Below, piece by piece: positions 35,951-43,423 of a stretch of 64,000 bases of DNA (its first letter is position 1; every line of letters begins with the position of its first letter). The notes below the pieces were generated by a model that had not been told where the DNA came from, ran no database searches, and saw only the letters and a list, made by a program, of their open reading frames with translations. A program made the translations under genes and the position numbers. The stretch is from Breznakibacter xylanolyticus. GTDB lineage: Bacteria; Bacteroidota; Bacteroidia; Bacteroidales; Marinilabiliaceae. The stretch lies in assembly GCF_003254275.1 (NCBI RefSeq), contig NZ_QKZK01000007.1, positions 110,092 through 174,091 of the forward strand, in the 5' to 3' direction.

Positions 35951-36385
35951 ATGAATACCTCCAATCAGGAACCCCAGGAAATGATCCAAACCGCACAATT
36001 TTTTATTGTGGATGACAATGCCCCGTTTCGCACAGCATTAAGAGAGTTTTTGGAACAAGAACTGGCGCAAAAAGTCAGCGGAGAGGCCACCAACGGCGTC
36101 GAAGCGTTGGCCAACGACATGATATACACTGCCGACATCATCATCATGGACATCATGATGAAAGAGATGGATGGGATCAATGCCGCCCGTCGGCTTCTGT
36201 GGGAATTCCCTAACCTGAAAATTCTGGCCGTGACTGCCAGCGAAGATTCCATTTTTCTGCGTCAACTGGTTCACACCGGCTTTTACGGCTGTGTTTTTAA
36301 AAGCCAGTTATTCAAAGACCTGCCAGATGCCATCCACAACATTTTAGAAGGACGAAGATATTACCCACAATCACTCAAACTGTGA
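35951..36385 (+). CDS. receiver-only response regulator
   Basis: The 144-residue protein (ATG at 35951-35953) is a single receiver domain: FFIVDDNAPFRTALREFL, D67 in DIIIMDIMMKEMDGINAARR, and ILAVTASED. It ends after FKSQLFKDLPDAIHNILEGR and a dozen further residues, just where NarL-type regulators would begin their helix-turn-helix, which is absent. It may signal by protein contact. The 100-residue gene downstream is preceded by a good SD and probably forms an operon with it. A longer in-frame start 26 codons upstream adds a basic polar stretch unlike receivers. Confidence 0.88.
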   Translation: MNTSNQEPQEMIQTAQFFIVDDNAPFRTALREFLEQELAQKVSGEATNGVEALANDMIYTADIIIMDIMMKEMDGINAARRLLWEFPNLKILAVTASEDSIFLRQLVHTGFYGCVFKSQLFKDLPDAIHNILEGRRYYPQSLKL

Positions 36386-36413
36386 TTGGCATTGCCAAGA
36401 AGGAGATTTTGTG

Positions 36414-36716
36414 ATGAAAGAAATGGCAACCCATATCGCAACTTTCAACATCCTGATACACACCCACGACGACAAAGCGACCGACGAAGGCTTGCTCTTT
36501 CGGTCTATCAAAACCCTGTCGGACAAAGGTGTCATCAATGGCATGAAACCCCTCTCTTTGGTCAATGGTCAGGACTATTGGAGCCTCTTTTATACCTGCG
36601 ACTGCCCCAAATCATCTATCGAAGCAATGCTCTCTCCCATTCATCAGGACTTTTTTATCCATAAACTCTCCGATGGCAACCTGTTTGAAGTCATCGAAGA
36701 TGCCGGTTCCGAATAA
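36414..36716 (+). CDS. uncharacterised 100-residue protein
   Basis: I do not recognise this family. The product (ATG at 36414-36416, AAGGAG 8 bases upstream; a GTG directly before is less likely) is small, soluble and mixed alpha/beta: THIATFNILIHTHDDKATDE, then YWSLFYTCDCPKSSIEAMLS and a acidic end GNLFEVIEDAGSE. Two cysteines sit as a CDC pair at about residue 62-64. It lies 28 bp after the receiver-only regulator, so it may be the regulator's partner or output. Confidence 0.7.
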   Translation: MKEMATHIATFNILIHTHDDKATDEGLLFRSIKTLSDKGVINGMKPLSLVNGQDYWSLFYTCDCPKSSIEAMLSPIHQDFFIHKLSDGNLFEVIEDAGSE

Positions 36717-36729
36717 GACCCCATTCACA

Positions 36730-36773
36730 CGTGATTGAGGATTTGGAAATCTCATTCCAAATCCTCAATCACG
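36730..36773. repeat. 19-bp perfect inverted repeat spanning a stop codon
   Basis: Arms 36730-36748 and 36755-36773 are exact complements with a 6-base spacer. The right arm encodes the last residues of the DUF2461 protein and the left arm lies beyond its stop. As RNA it is a strong hairpin between convergent genes without a T-run. See the finding on its likely origin. Confidence 0.85.
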
Positions 36774-37417
36774 TTATTAAAGAATCTCACCAAGGGCACC
36801 ATGGGAGCCATCACCACATCAAGCTTCTCGCTAAAATCGGATGCCGTCACTTCAATGTCGGTAAACGTGTGCATGGCTCCGTAAGACTTGTAACGAAGCA
36901 AATCAATATCCACAAAGTTTTTATCAAACCCCTTAGGCGCGGTCTTGAGTTTTTCTCCGTCTAAATCGCCAAACAAGCTTTTAAATTGTGGATGGTGAAT
37001 AATGGCCTTAAAATCGCCGGTGCGGTGGAATATCTCCTCTCGCAAAGCATTAAGCACCCGAGGCTGCGGCATGTGTGAGCCGCCCCACACAAAACAATTT
37101 CCCGGTTCTAAATGCAGATAGTAACCGGCAAAAGGGCTCTTTTTCCCACCCCGAACCACATACACGCCCATGTGCGTTTTGTAAGGTGTTTTGTCGGCAG
37201 AGAATCGGGTATCGCGATAGATGCGATACGTGCAATCCTTCAATTCAACAGCCCCCACCGTGTCATCCAACCGAATGACACGCATAATTTGCTCCAGCGC
37301 TACCCGCTCGAATGCAGCCTTGGCCGTTTCGTAACCGGCCTTATTGGCATGAAACCACTCCCGCTGATTGTTCGCGGACAACTCCTTCAGAAAATCAAGC
37401 ACGATTGAAATATCCAT
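36752..37417 (-). CDS. DUF2461 family protein
   Basis: The 221-residue protein (ATG at 37415-37417) begins MDISIVLDFLKELSANNQRE and contains the DUF2461 hallmarks NREWF-like start, YRIYRDTRFSADKTPYKTHM and FAGYYLHLEPGNCFVWGG. The family is widespread and of unknown biochemical function. A longer in-frame start 11 codons upstream is possible. The stop lies inside the 19-bp inverted repeat. Confidence 0.92.
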   Translation of the reverse strand: MDISIVLDFLKELSANNQREWFHANKAGYETAKAAFERVALEQIMRVIRLDDTVGAVELKDCTYRIYRDTRFSADKTPYKTHMGVYVVRGGKKSPFAGYYLHLEPGNCFVWGGSHMPQPRVLNALREEIFHRTGDFKAIIHHPQFKSLFGDLDGEKLKTAPKGFDKNFVDIDLLRYKSYGAMHTFTDIEVTASDFSEKLDVVMAPMVPLVRFFNNVIEDLE

Positions 37418-37479
37418 TTGAAATAAAAATGTGTTAACAATAGGATTCACAACACAACACCGTTAAATCAAAAAAAACA

Positions 37480-37641
37480 ATGTTGATTATCAATGAGAAG
37501 AATACTTAAAACGATTAGACAGTTGATTAGATAACGAATAATTTATCGACAGATTTCTCAGTCTCTTCGCCCACATCCATCTGTCTGACGTCTAAAAATC
37601 TTCCTGCCTTTTATCCGAGAACACGAACATAACGACATTGA
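37480..37641. repeat. dispersed intergenic repeat, copy D
   Basis: CAATGTTGATTAT at about 37480 and the complement of 37630-37640 (TCAATGTCGTTAT) form rough inverted ends as in copy B. Inside, GATTAGACAGTTGATTAGAT parallels the ATTAGACTGTAAAGACG text of copy B, and CTGTCTGACGTCTAAAAATC matches copy E. It fills most of the gap 37418-37756. Confidence 0.6.
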
Positions 37642-37731
37642 TATAACATTAACCCAATGACCTCAAATCACCATTTGAAAAGCGCCTTCCAAATTAGCCA
37701 TTTTTAAAGCCCTCCAACAAGGTTTTTCTTA

Positions 37732-37739
37732 TAATTTTG
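37732..37739 (+). promoter_or_regulatory. TAnnTTTG promoter element of the malate/lactate dehydrogenase gene
   Basis: TAATTTTG matches the Bacteroidota -7 consensus, 17 bp before the ATG, giving a very short leader. Confidence 0.55.
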
Positions 37740-37756
37740 GCAGCAAAACCAACAAC

Positions 37757-38827
37757 ATGATTTACACTGCCTCACAACTCGAAACCTTTACCCGTAACAT
37801 CTTTATAAAAATGGGCTCCACCGCCCAAGATGCAGAAACAGCCGCAAAAGTACTGATATCTGCCGACTTGCGAGGTGTAGACTCGCATGGAGTAGCCCGT
37901 CTGAGCGGCTATGTGCGACTTTGGGAAAAAGAGCGCTTAAACGCCACCCCCCAGGTGAAAATCATTCACGAAACCCCCAGCACAGCCGTTGTGGATGGCG
38001 ATTTGGGTGCCGGACTGGTGGTTGCCCCTAAAGCCATGGCCATTGCCATTGAAAAAGCACGGACAGCCGGTTCGGGCTGGGTGGCGGTTCAAAACAGCAA
38101 TCATTTTGGCATTGCCGGCTACCACAGCATGATGGCACTGGATCACGACATGATTGGCTTTGCCATGACCAACGCCAGTCCATTGGTAGCCCCTACCTTT
38201 TCGAAAAGCAAATTCCTGGGCACCAACCCCATTTCGGTGGCCATTCCGGCCGGAAACCAACCGCCATTGGTCATCGACATGGCCACCACTTCGGTGGCCA
38301 ATGGAAAACTGGAAGTACTGCAACGCAAAAACATGTCGATGCCCGAGGGATGGGCGCAGGACGAAAATGGAAATCCCACCACCGATGCCGCCATCCTCAA
38401 AAAAGGGGGAGCCATGCTGCCATTGGGAAGCGACCGCACACACGGTTCCCACAAAGGGTATTGCCTGAGCAGCTGGGTCGATATTTTTTCGGCGGTGCTT
38501 TCGGGCGCCAATTACGGCCCCTGGGTTCCCCCGTTTGTAGCCTATATCGATCCCATTTCTGAATCAGTGGGCAAAGGCATCGGCCACTTCGTGGGAGCCT
38601 GGCGTGTGGATGCTTTTCGCCCCGCAGATGAATTTAAACATCATATGGATAACTGGATAGAGACATTTCGTAAAGCCGTCCCGGTGGATGGCGAAGAAAA
38701 AGTACTCATTCCCGGGGATCCGGAACGAGAAATCACCGCACAACGCCTCAAGGATGGCATTGACCTTTTACAACCTGTCGTAGAAGACCTGATGGCATTG
38801 GGACAAAAAATGGGGGTTGAACTTTAA
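37757..38827 (+). CDS. malate/L-lactate/ureidoglycolate dehydrogenase family (Ldh_2)
   Basis: NAD(P)-dependent 2-hydroxyacid dehydrogenase of the MDH/LDH2 fold, unrelated to classical LDH. The 356-residue product contains DLRGVDSHGVARLSGYV (catalytic His), VQNSNHFGIAGYHSMMA, GTNPISVAIPAG, MATTSVANGKLE and SHKGYCLSSWVDIFSAVLSG, all family signatures. Members act on malate, L-lactate, ureidoglycolate or sulfolactate; sequence alone does not decide. It is a single-gene unit with its own promoter and terminator. Confidence 0.92.
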   Translation: MIYTASQLETFTRNIFIKMGSTAQDAETAAKVLISADLRGVDSHGVARLSGYVRLWEKERLNATPQVKIIHETPSTAVVDGDLGAGLVVAPKAMAIAIEKARTAGSGWVAVQNSNHFGIAGYHSMMALDHDMIGFAMTNASPLVAPTFSKSKFLGTNPISVAIPAGNQPPLVIDMATTSVANGKLEVLQRKNMSMPEGWAQDENGNPTTDAAILKKGGAMLPLGSDRTHGSHKGYCLSSWVDIFSAVLSGANYGPWVPPFVAYIDPISESVGKGIGHFVGAWRVDAFRPADEFKHHMDNWIETFRKAVPVDGEEKVLIPGDPEREITAQRLKDGIDLLQPVVEDLMALGQKMGVEL

Positions 38828-38837
38828 ATCACATCAT

Positions 38838-38865
38838 AAAAAAAGGGCCACAAGGCCCTTTTTTT
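38838..38865. terminator. bidirectional terminator, dehydrogenase/dapA
   Basis: A-run plus GGGCC (38838-38849) pairs with GGCCC plus T-run (38854-38865) around ACAA, between two convergent genes. Confidence 0.93.
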
Positions 38866-38887
38866 ATCTTCACATTATCTATCACTA

Positions 38888-39775
38888 TCAAATACCTAAT
38901 TTTTTCAATTCAAGAAGTAAAGCCTCTTTGTTTTTAGACTCCATCGCACATAAAGGTGCACGAAATACCTCTTCCATCAATCCCATGTGTGCCAATGCCG
39001 TTTTAACCGGAATGGGATTTGACTCAATAAACATCAAGTCCATCAACTGCTGATACTTAAAGAATATTTCATTGGCCTTTTTCACCTCGCCATTCATCGA
39101 CAAAGCCATCATCTGCTGAAAATCACCGGGAATCACATTGGCAACCACCGATATACAACCATCAGCTCCTAAATAATTGGTCGACAACGATGTAAAATCA
39201 TCTCCACTATATACTTTAAAGCCTTGGGGGCGACCGGCCAATAGCTGAGTAACTACGGCAAGACTTCCTTGAGCCTCTTTGATTCCAATGATATTTTTAA
39301 ACTCATTCGCCAAACGCAAAGCCAGTTTCACCGAAATATTACTTCCGGTACGCCCGGGGACATTGTAAAGAATCACCGGAACATCCACCGCTTTGGCAAC
39401 CGTCGAAAAATGCAGGTACATTCCTTCCTGCGTGGGCTTGTTATAATAAGGAGCCACGATCAACACACCATCTACGCCCAGCGAAGCGGCTTTTTGAGTA
39501 TAAACCACACACTCCTGGGTAGAATTACTGCCAGTACCGGCAATCACCGGAATGCGGCCATTGACCCGTTTGACGGCATGAGCAATCAACGCTGCATCCT
39601 CATCTTCGGTCAACGTTGGAGTTTCTCCGGTAGTTCCGCAAACCACAATCCCATCGGTGTGCTGTGCTATATGAAAATCAACCAAACGGTCAAAAGCTTC
39701 AAAATCAATCTCACCGTTCGCTTTAAACGGTGTCACAATGGCAACGATTGATCCTCTTAATTCTGCAATTCCCAT
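38888..39775 (-). CDS. dapA: 4-hydroxy-tetrahydrodipicolinate synthase
   Basis: Condenses pyruvate and aspartate semialdehyde in the lysine/diaminopimelate pathway. The 295-residue product (ATG at 39773-39775) has GTTGETPTL, Y137 in LYNVPGRTG and the Schiff-base lysine K166 in IGIKEAQG. The in-frame extension of 13 codons upstream overlaps the promoter and is rejected. It is divergent from an ACT-domain gene that may belong to the same pathway. Confidence 0.96.
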   Translation of the reverse strand: MGIAELRGSIVAIVTPFKANGEIDFEAFDRLVDFHIAQHTDGIVVCGTTGETPTLTEDEDAALIAHAVKRVNGRIPVIAGTGSNSTQECVVYTQKAASLGVDGVLIVAPYYNKPTQEGMYLHFSTVAKAVDVPVILYNVPGRTGSNISVKLALRLANEFKNIIGIKEAQGSLAVVTQLLAGRPQGFKVYSGDDFTSLSTNYLGADGCISVVANVIPGDFQQMMALSMNGEVKKANEIFFKYQQLMDLMFIESNPIPVKTALAHMGLMEEVFRAPLCAMESKNKEALLLELKKLGI

Positions 39776-39811
39776 TCTGTTTACGATTCGTTTAGGTTTA
39801 GAATGACTCAG

Positions 39812-39819
39812 CAAATATA
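39812..39819 (-). promoter_or_regulatory. TAnnTTTG promoter element of dapA
   Basis: TATATTTG on the minus strand matches the Bacteroidota -7 consensus, 36 bp before the dapA ATG. Confidence 0.55.
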
Positions 39820-40017
39820 CGGCTTCACCCCCTTGAAAAAAAATTTAGGCAAAAATAAATTTCCAATGTAACATTGTGTTAATATCTTAACTTTTTGTGT
39901 ATTATTGCAGAAGATTGCTCAGCATAAAGAGTCGATAAATTATCATTAACAAATGCCGTCAAACATCTGTTAAGAATCCAGGATCCCGAACAATTAGTCA
40001 CCACACATTCACACCGT

Positions 40018-40692
40018 ATGATAACTGTTGCACAAGCCGTAGAAACCGTCATTAAAGTTAAACCGTTTTTGGCCGAAGCCCTGAGCGAGGGCATTGTCAA
40101 CATCTCGTCAGTAGCGCGAAAAATTCAGCCTCAAGTCGAGAAAATCGTTCAAAAACCAATCAAGGAGGGTGCTATTGTCATGGCTCTCAACCGCATGCTC
40201 CCCCAACTCTCCGATTCGCTGCACACCAACGTGGGTGCCCTACTCAACCAACTGGGCGACATCATTGTACGCTCCAACCTCACTGATTTCACCTTCAGGA
40301 ACAGCAACACCATTTTTCAATGCCACACAGCATTGATGAATGAGATGGTCGACAATCAGGATGTATTTTACACCCTGGTGCGGGGCGTTTTTGAGTCGAA
40401 CCTAGTGGTGAGCGGCTCTTACGAACCAACCGTTGAAGCTCATTTCAAAAACGAAGAACTCATTTGGCGAAGCAGCAATCTTTCGGCCATCACACTAAAA
40501 CTACCGGCCGGCAACATCCACTTCACCGGGTTCTACTACCAAATACTAAAAATGCTGGCTTGGGACGGAATCAACATTAAAGAAGTGGTGTCGACCACCA
40601 ATGAATTCACCATCATCGTCAACGATGAAGATGTGGATCGGGCGTTTTCAATCCTCAAAGGGCTAAAAACATCGGGCAAATATTTGTCCTAA
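40018..40692 (+). CDS. ACT-domain protein
   Basis: The 224-residue protein has a helical N-terminal half of unknown fold (residues 1-140, starting MITVAQAVETVIKVKPFLAE) and a C-terminal ACT-like regulatory domain (about 148-220: ISAITLKLPAGN-type start, then YYQILKMLAWDGINIKEVVS and FTIIVNDEDVDRAFSILKGL), close in look to the ACT part of aspartate kinases. No kinase domain is present. It is divergent from dapA, so sensing lysine or another aspartate-family amino acid is a reasonable inference. It appears to be a conserved Bacteroidota protein without a defined role. Confidence 0.78.
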   Translation: MITVAQAVETVIKVKPFLAEALSEGIVNISSVARKIQPQVEKIVQKPIKEGAIVMALNRMLPQLSDSLHTNVGALLNQLGDIIVRSNLTDFTFRNSNTIFQCHTALMNEMVDNQDVFYTLVRGVFESNLVVSGSYEPTVEAHFKNEELIWRSSNLSAITLKLPAGNIHFTGFYYQILKMLAWDGINIKEVVSTTNEFTIIVNDEDVDRAFSILKGLKTSGKYLS

Positions 40693-40701
40693 AAAGACAT
40701 A

Positions 40702-40777
40702 CATCACAAAAAGTGATGCCATTTATTATAAAATAAAGACGCAAAGCGTACATGGATTACATGGTCTTTGCGTCTTT
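40702..40777. repeat. two hairpins, second of AAAGACGCAAAG type
   Basis: CATCAC/GTGATG around AAAAA (40702-40718) may end the ACT-gene transcript. It is followed by a perfect 12-bp inverted repeat, AAAGACGCAAAG (40735-40746) with CTTTGCGTCTTT (40766-40777), whose arm repeats the wording of the tandem units at 24.24 kb. Confidence 0.75.
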
Positions 40778-40809
40778 GTTATATCATCAAACCCTATCCC
40801 CAGAACAAA

Positions 40810-41535
40810 TTACTCCTCATCAGTAGTCCCACTCATTTGCATCATCTCATCCATGGTCGGTGCCTGAGTAATGGTAATGCCTTCGGGAACCTTAAAACGG
40901 TCATCCGAGATCGCGACATCTTCTTTAATGCTGACAGCCTCTTCAACCACCTTCATTCCTCCAATGGTGCTTTCTACTTTTAGCACAATTCCCTGATAAT
41001 GCCACTGACGGGTTCCCATCAGCTCGAAAACATCACATGTTTTTCCCAAAAACGATTCCTGACCATGCCATGTCCCACCATTTTTTTCAACAAAATCCTT
41101 TAATGACATATTTTTAACATCTGTCATAAACGATGCTGCCATCACTTTCCCCATTTGCTTCATTTCCTCCACATTTCCTTTGACACCTGTTTTGGTAATC
41201 AAATCAATAGAATAGGAATCATTCCCATCCAAGATACTTAACGTATGATTCTCCGTTTCAGAAGAATGTCCCATAATAGACATAGCCGTTTTATCATGAC
41301 TCAGCGTGGCCTGACGACGCCCGTAATCAGCAATCCACATGGTGCGCGTCCCTTCGCCTTTAGCACCCATCCCCTCAGTTTGAGTCACATATTCGACCTC
41401 GATCGATTTAAACGGATAGATTTTTTCACCATCATTCAACGCACCCGACTTATCACCCCCGGATGATTGACCACCACAAGAGGTAAGTCCTAACAAAAGA
41501 AAACACCCTACAAAAAAAACACCAATGATTTTCAT
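40810..41535 (-). CDS. envelope lipoprotein, uncharacterised
   Basis: The 241-residue protein has a lipoprotein signal (MKIIGVFFVGCFLLLGLTSC) with the lipidated Cys at residue 20, a Gly/Ser-rich spacer and then an antiparallel-strand-rich domain: YPFKSIEVEYVTQTEGMG, GTRTMWIADYGRRQ, TWHGQESFLGKTCDVFELMG, GIVLKVESTIGGMKVVEEAV. This pattern of short strands resembles LolA/DUF4412-like folds that bind lipophilic ligands, but I cannot assign it. It is convergent with the ACT-domain gene and divergent from the ATPase. Confidence 0.78.
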   Translation of the reverse strand: MKIIGVFFVGCFLLLGLTSCGGQSSGGDKSGALNDGEKIYPFKSIEVEYVTQTEGMGAKGEGTRTMWIADYGRRQATLSHDKTAMSIMGHSSETENHTLSILDGNDSYSIDLITKTGVKGNVEEMKQMGKVMAASFMTDVKNMSLKDFVEKNGGTWHGQESFLGKTCDVFELMGTRQWHYQGIVLKVESTIGGMKVVEEAVSIKEDVAISDDRFKVPEGITITQAPTMDEMMQMSGTTDEE

Positions 41536-41565
41536 TCTCAGATTATTTGAAAGGTTAATATTTAA

Positions 41566-41676
41566 GATGACACAAGATAAAACAATCCTATTTTCATTCC
41601 AAACAATAAATTATGGCCTCAAATAAAAACAAGAACGCAAACGACCTTGCGATGACACAAGAGAAACAATAAATCC
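41566..41676. promoter_or_regulatory. direct repeat GATGACACAAGA in a divergent promoter region
   Basis: GATGACACAAGATAAAACAAT at 41566-41586 recurs as GATGACACAAGAGAAACAAT at 41651-41670, 85 bp apart, between the divergent lipoprotein and ATPase genes. The spacing is about eight helical turns, as for a cooperative regulator, but this could also be chance duplication. Confidence 0.4.
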
Positions 41677-41710
41677 TTAAATTGAGTAAGAAAAAACGAG
41701 CCGTTCAGCC

Positions 41711-42259
41711 ATGAGAGACCTCGCATCACACCTCCTTGACATTGCTCAAAACGCCACTACAGCAAAGTCCTCGCAAGTAAAAATAACCATCGAAGAGTCA
41801 CCCACAATTGTAAAAATAACGATTCAGGACAACGGCATCGGCATGTCTGAAGACGTTCTTTGCCGGGTAACCGACCCGTTTTTCACGTCACGCACCACTC
41901 GAAAGGTAGGCTTAGGAATTCCTTTATTACAGCAAAACAGCCGACAAACCGGTGGCGATGTACACATCACGTCCAAGCCGGGAAAAGGCACACAAGTTGA
42001 AGCCCAATTCATCACCTCTCACATCGACTGCCCGCCATGGGGAAATTGGCCCCAAGTCTTCGCCCTTCTCATTGCCGGACACCCCGAAGTGCATTTCATT
42101 TATACGCATCGATGCCAACAAAATCAATTTATCATCGACACCAACGAAATCAGACACACCCTGGAGGAGATCCCCCTGACCCACCCCAAAGTGATAGGAT
42201 TCATCAAAACCATGACACGAGAGCTCTTGAATGAATCAGGTTCTGCGGCGTGCTCATAA
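41711..42259 (+). CDS. stand-alone GHKL ATPase (histidine-kinase-type ATP-binding protein)
   Basis: The 182-residue protein is a HATPase_c domain without a dimerisation/phosphoacceptor domain: HLLDIAQNATTAKSSQVKIT (N box), IQDNGIGMSEDVLCRV (G1), DPFFTSRTTRKVGLGIPLLQ (G2) and GGDVHITSKPGKGT. A C-terminal extension of about 75 residues (GNWPQVFALLIAGHPEVHFI and a conserved NEIRHTL) is shared with short ATP-binding proteins that accompany [FeFe]-hydrogenase clusters in anaerobes (family knowledge). It precedes the flavodoxin-oxidoreductase operon here, with a 330-bp gap. Confidence 0.82.
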   Translation: MRDLASHLLDIAQNATTAKSSQVKITIEESPTIVKITIQDNGIGMSEDVLCRVTDPFFTSRTTRKVGLGIPLLQQNSRQTGGDVHITSKPGKGTQVEAQFITSHIDCPPWGNWPQVFALLIAGHPEVHFIYTHRCQQNQFIIDTNEIRHTLEEIPLTHPKVIGFIKTMTRELLNESGSAACS

Positions 42260-42591
42260 CCCAAAACACAAAAAAACTCATTTAGATTAAACCCAACCAA
42301 TCTGCCACTTACCGCAGGCAGCAACCAAAATGAAGAATTTTCATTTTGCAGAAATAAAAAAAAGTCGCAATTTTGACGTGAAGATTCTGAATTACCACCT
42401 GGGGTTAAGTTGGGGCATTTCTCGGCCCTGCATGTTTTATATTTATACCTCATCATCATTTACATTTACTGGCGTGACAACAATTTGAGCACCCATGGTG
42501 TTTCAAAAATTGACGGCACCATCGAACAACGTTCAATAACGTTGTGAAACATGCGTTTAAATAGTCACTCACCATTAAAAAATTGTTTTCT
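42260..42591. promoter_or_regulatory. leader region of the flavodoxin-oxidoreductase operon with hairpins
   Basis: No gene. Three dyads: CTGCC/GGCAG at 42302-42322, CAAAATGAA/TTCATTTTG around GAATT at 42326-42348, and ACAACGTT CAAT AACGTTGT at 42526-42545. The last one lies about 46 bp before the flavodoxin ATG, a suitable place for an operator. They do not match a riboswitch I recognise. Confidence 0.45.
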
Positions 42592-43110
42592 ATGAGCAAA
42601 ACAGCTGTATTTTTCGGTCCTCAAGGTGGAAGCGTTCATAAAGTAGCCCAAATGGCAGCATCGGAATTAGGATCCGATATAAAAATGGTCAGCATCCAAG
42701 GCACCCAGGCCTCAGAACTGCTCAATTACGAGCGGATAATAATGGGCATCAGCACCGTTGGGAGAGCTAACTGGGACTCGTCGCACCAAGATTCGGGCTG
42801 GGATGCATTTCTAACACAAATGCAAAATATGAATCTCGCAGGCAAGCGAGTCGCCATTTTCGGATTGGGTGATGCCCTCACCTACCCCGAAAACTTCGTG
42901 GATGCCATGGCCATTCTTTACGATCGCTGCAAAGAACTGGGTGCAACCATCGACGGTGAATGCCTGCCCGATGGCTACCAATTTACCGACTCGACAGCCT
43001 TGCGCAACGGCAAATTCATTGGCTTACCCATCGACGAAGACAACGAACCGGAACTGACAACCCCACGCCTGCAAGCATGGATAAAAGGGCTCAAAGCACT
43101 CGGTTATTGA
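42592..43110 (+). CDS. fldA: flavodoxin
   Basis: FMN electron carrier that can replace ferredoxin. The 172-residue product (ATG at 42592-42594) starts with SKTAVFFGPQGGSVHKVAQM, the phosphate-binding loop, and has IMGISTVGRANWDSSHQDSG and VAIFGLGDALTYPENFVDAM around the flavin ring. The P-loop reads GPQGGSVHK where the usual form is GTxTGxTxx, a small variation. It stands first in an operon with ferredoxin and 2-oxoacid oxidoreductase subunits, so it is likely their redox partner. Confidence 0.92.
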   Translation: MSKTAVFFGPQGGSVHKVAQMAASELGSDIKMVSIQGTQASELLNYERIIMGISTVGRANWDSSHQDSGWDAFLTQMQNMNLAGKRVAIFGLGDALTYPENFVDAMAILYDRCKELGATIDGECLPDGYQFTDSTALRNGKFIGLPIDEDNEPELTTPRLQAWIKGLKALGY

Positions 43111-43141
43111 CAAAAATCAGAATCATAGCAAATCAATAAAA

Positions 43142-43366
43142 ATGGCAAAAGTTAGAGGAGCAATTGTGGTCGACTCGGCTGTATGCAAGGGTTGCGCCTT
43201 GTGCGTCGAAGCCTGCCCGGCTCAAGTTATTCAATTATCCGTTGAGCTCAACGCCAAGGGGATGAACTATGCCGCCATGGCATTACCCGATGCCTGCACC
43301 GGTTGCGCCAATTGCGCCATGGTGTGCCCCGACAGCTGTATCACCGTGTATCGGGTAAAAATTTAA
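43142..43366 (+). CDS. 2[4Fe-4S] ferredoxin subunit of the 2-oxoacid oxidoreductase
   Basis: The 74-residue protein carries two complete clusters: CKGCALCVEACP and CTGCANCAMVCP. It corresponds to the delta (VorD/KorD) subunit that moves electrons from the thiamine-diphosphate site to external carriers. It lies 31 bp after flavodoxin and 57 bp before the alpha subunit. Confidence 0.93.
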   Translation: MAKVRGAIVVDSAVCKGCALCVEACPAQVIQLSVELNAKGMNYAAMALPDACTGCANCAMVCPDSCITVYRVKI

Positions 43367-43423
43367 TCCCAAAACAGATTGAATCATTAACGGATACAAA
43401 ACCATCCGGTTATTACATCAATA

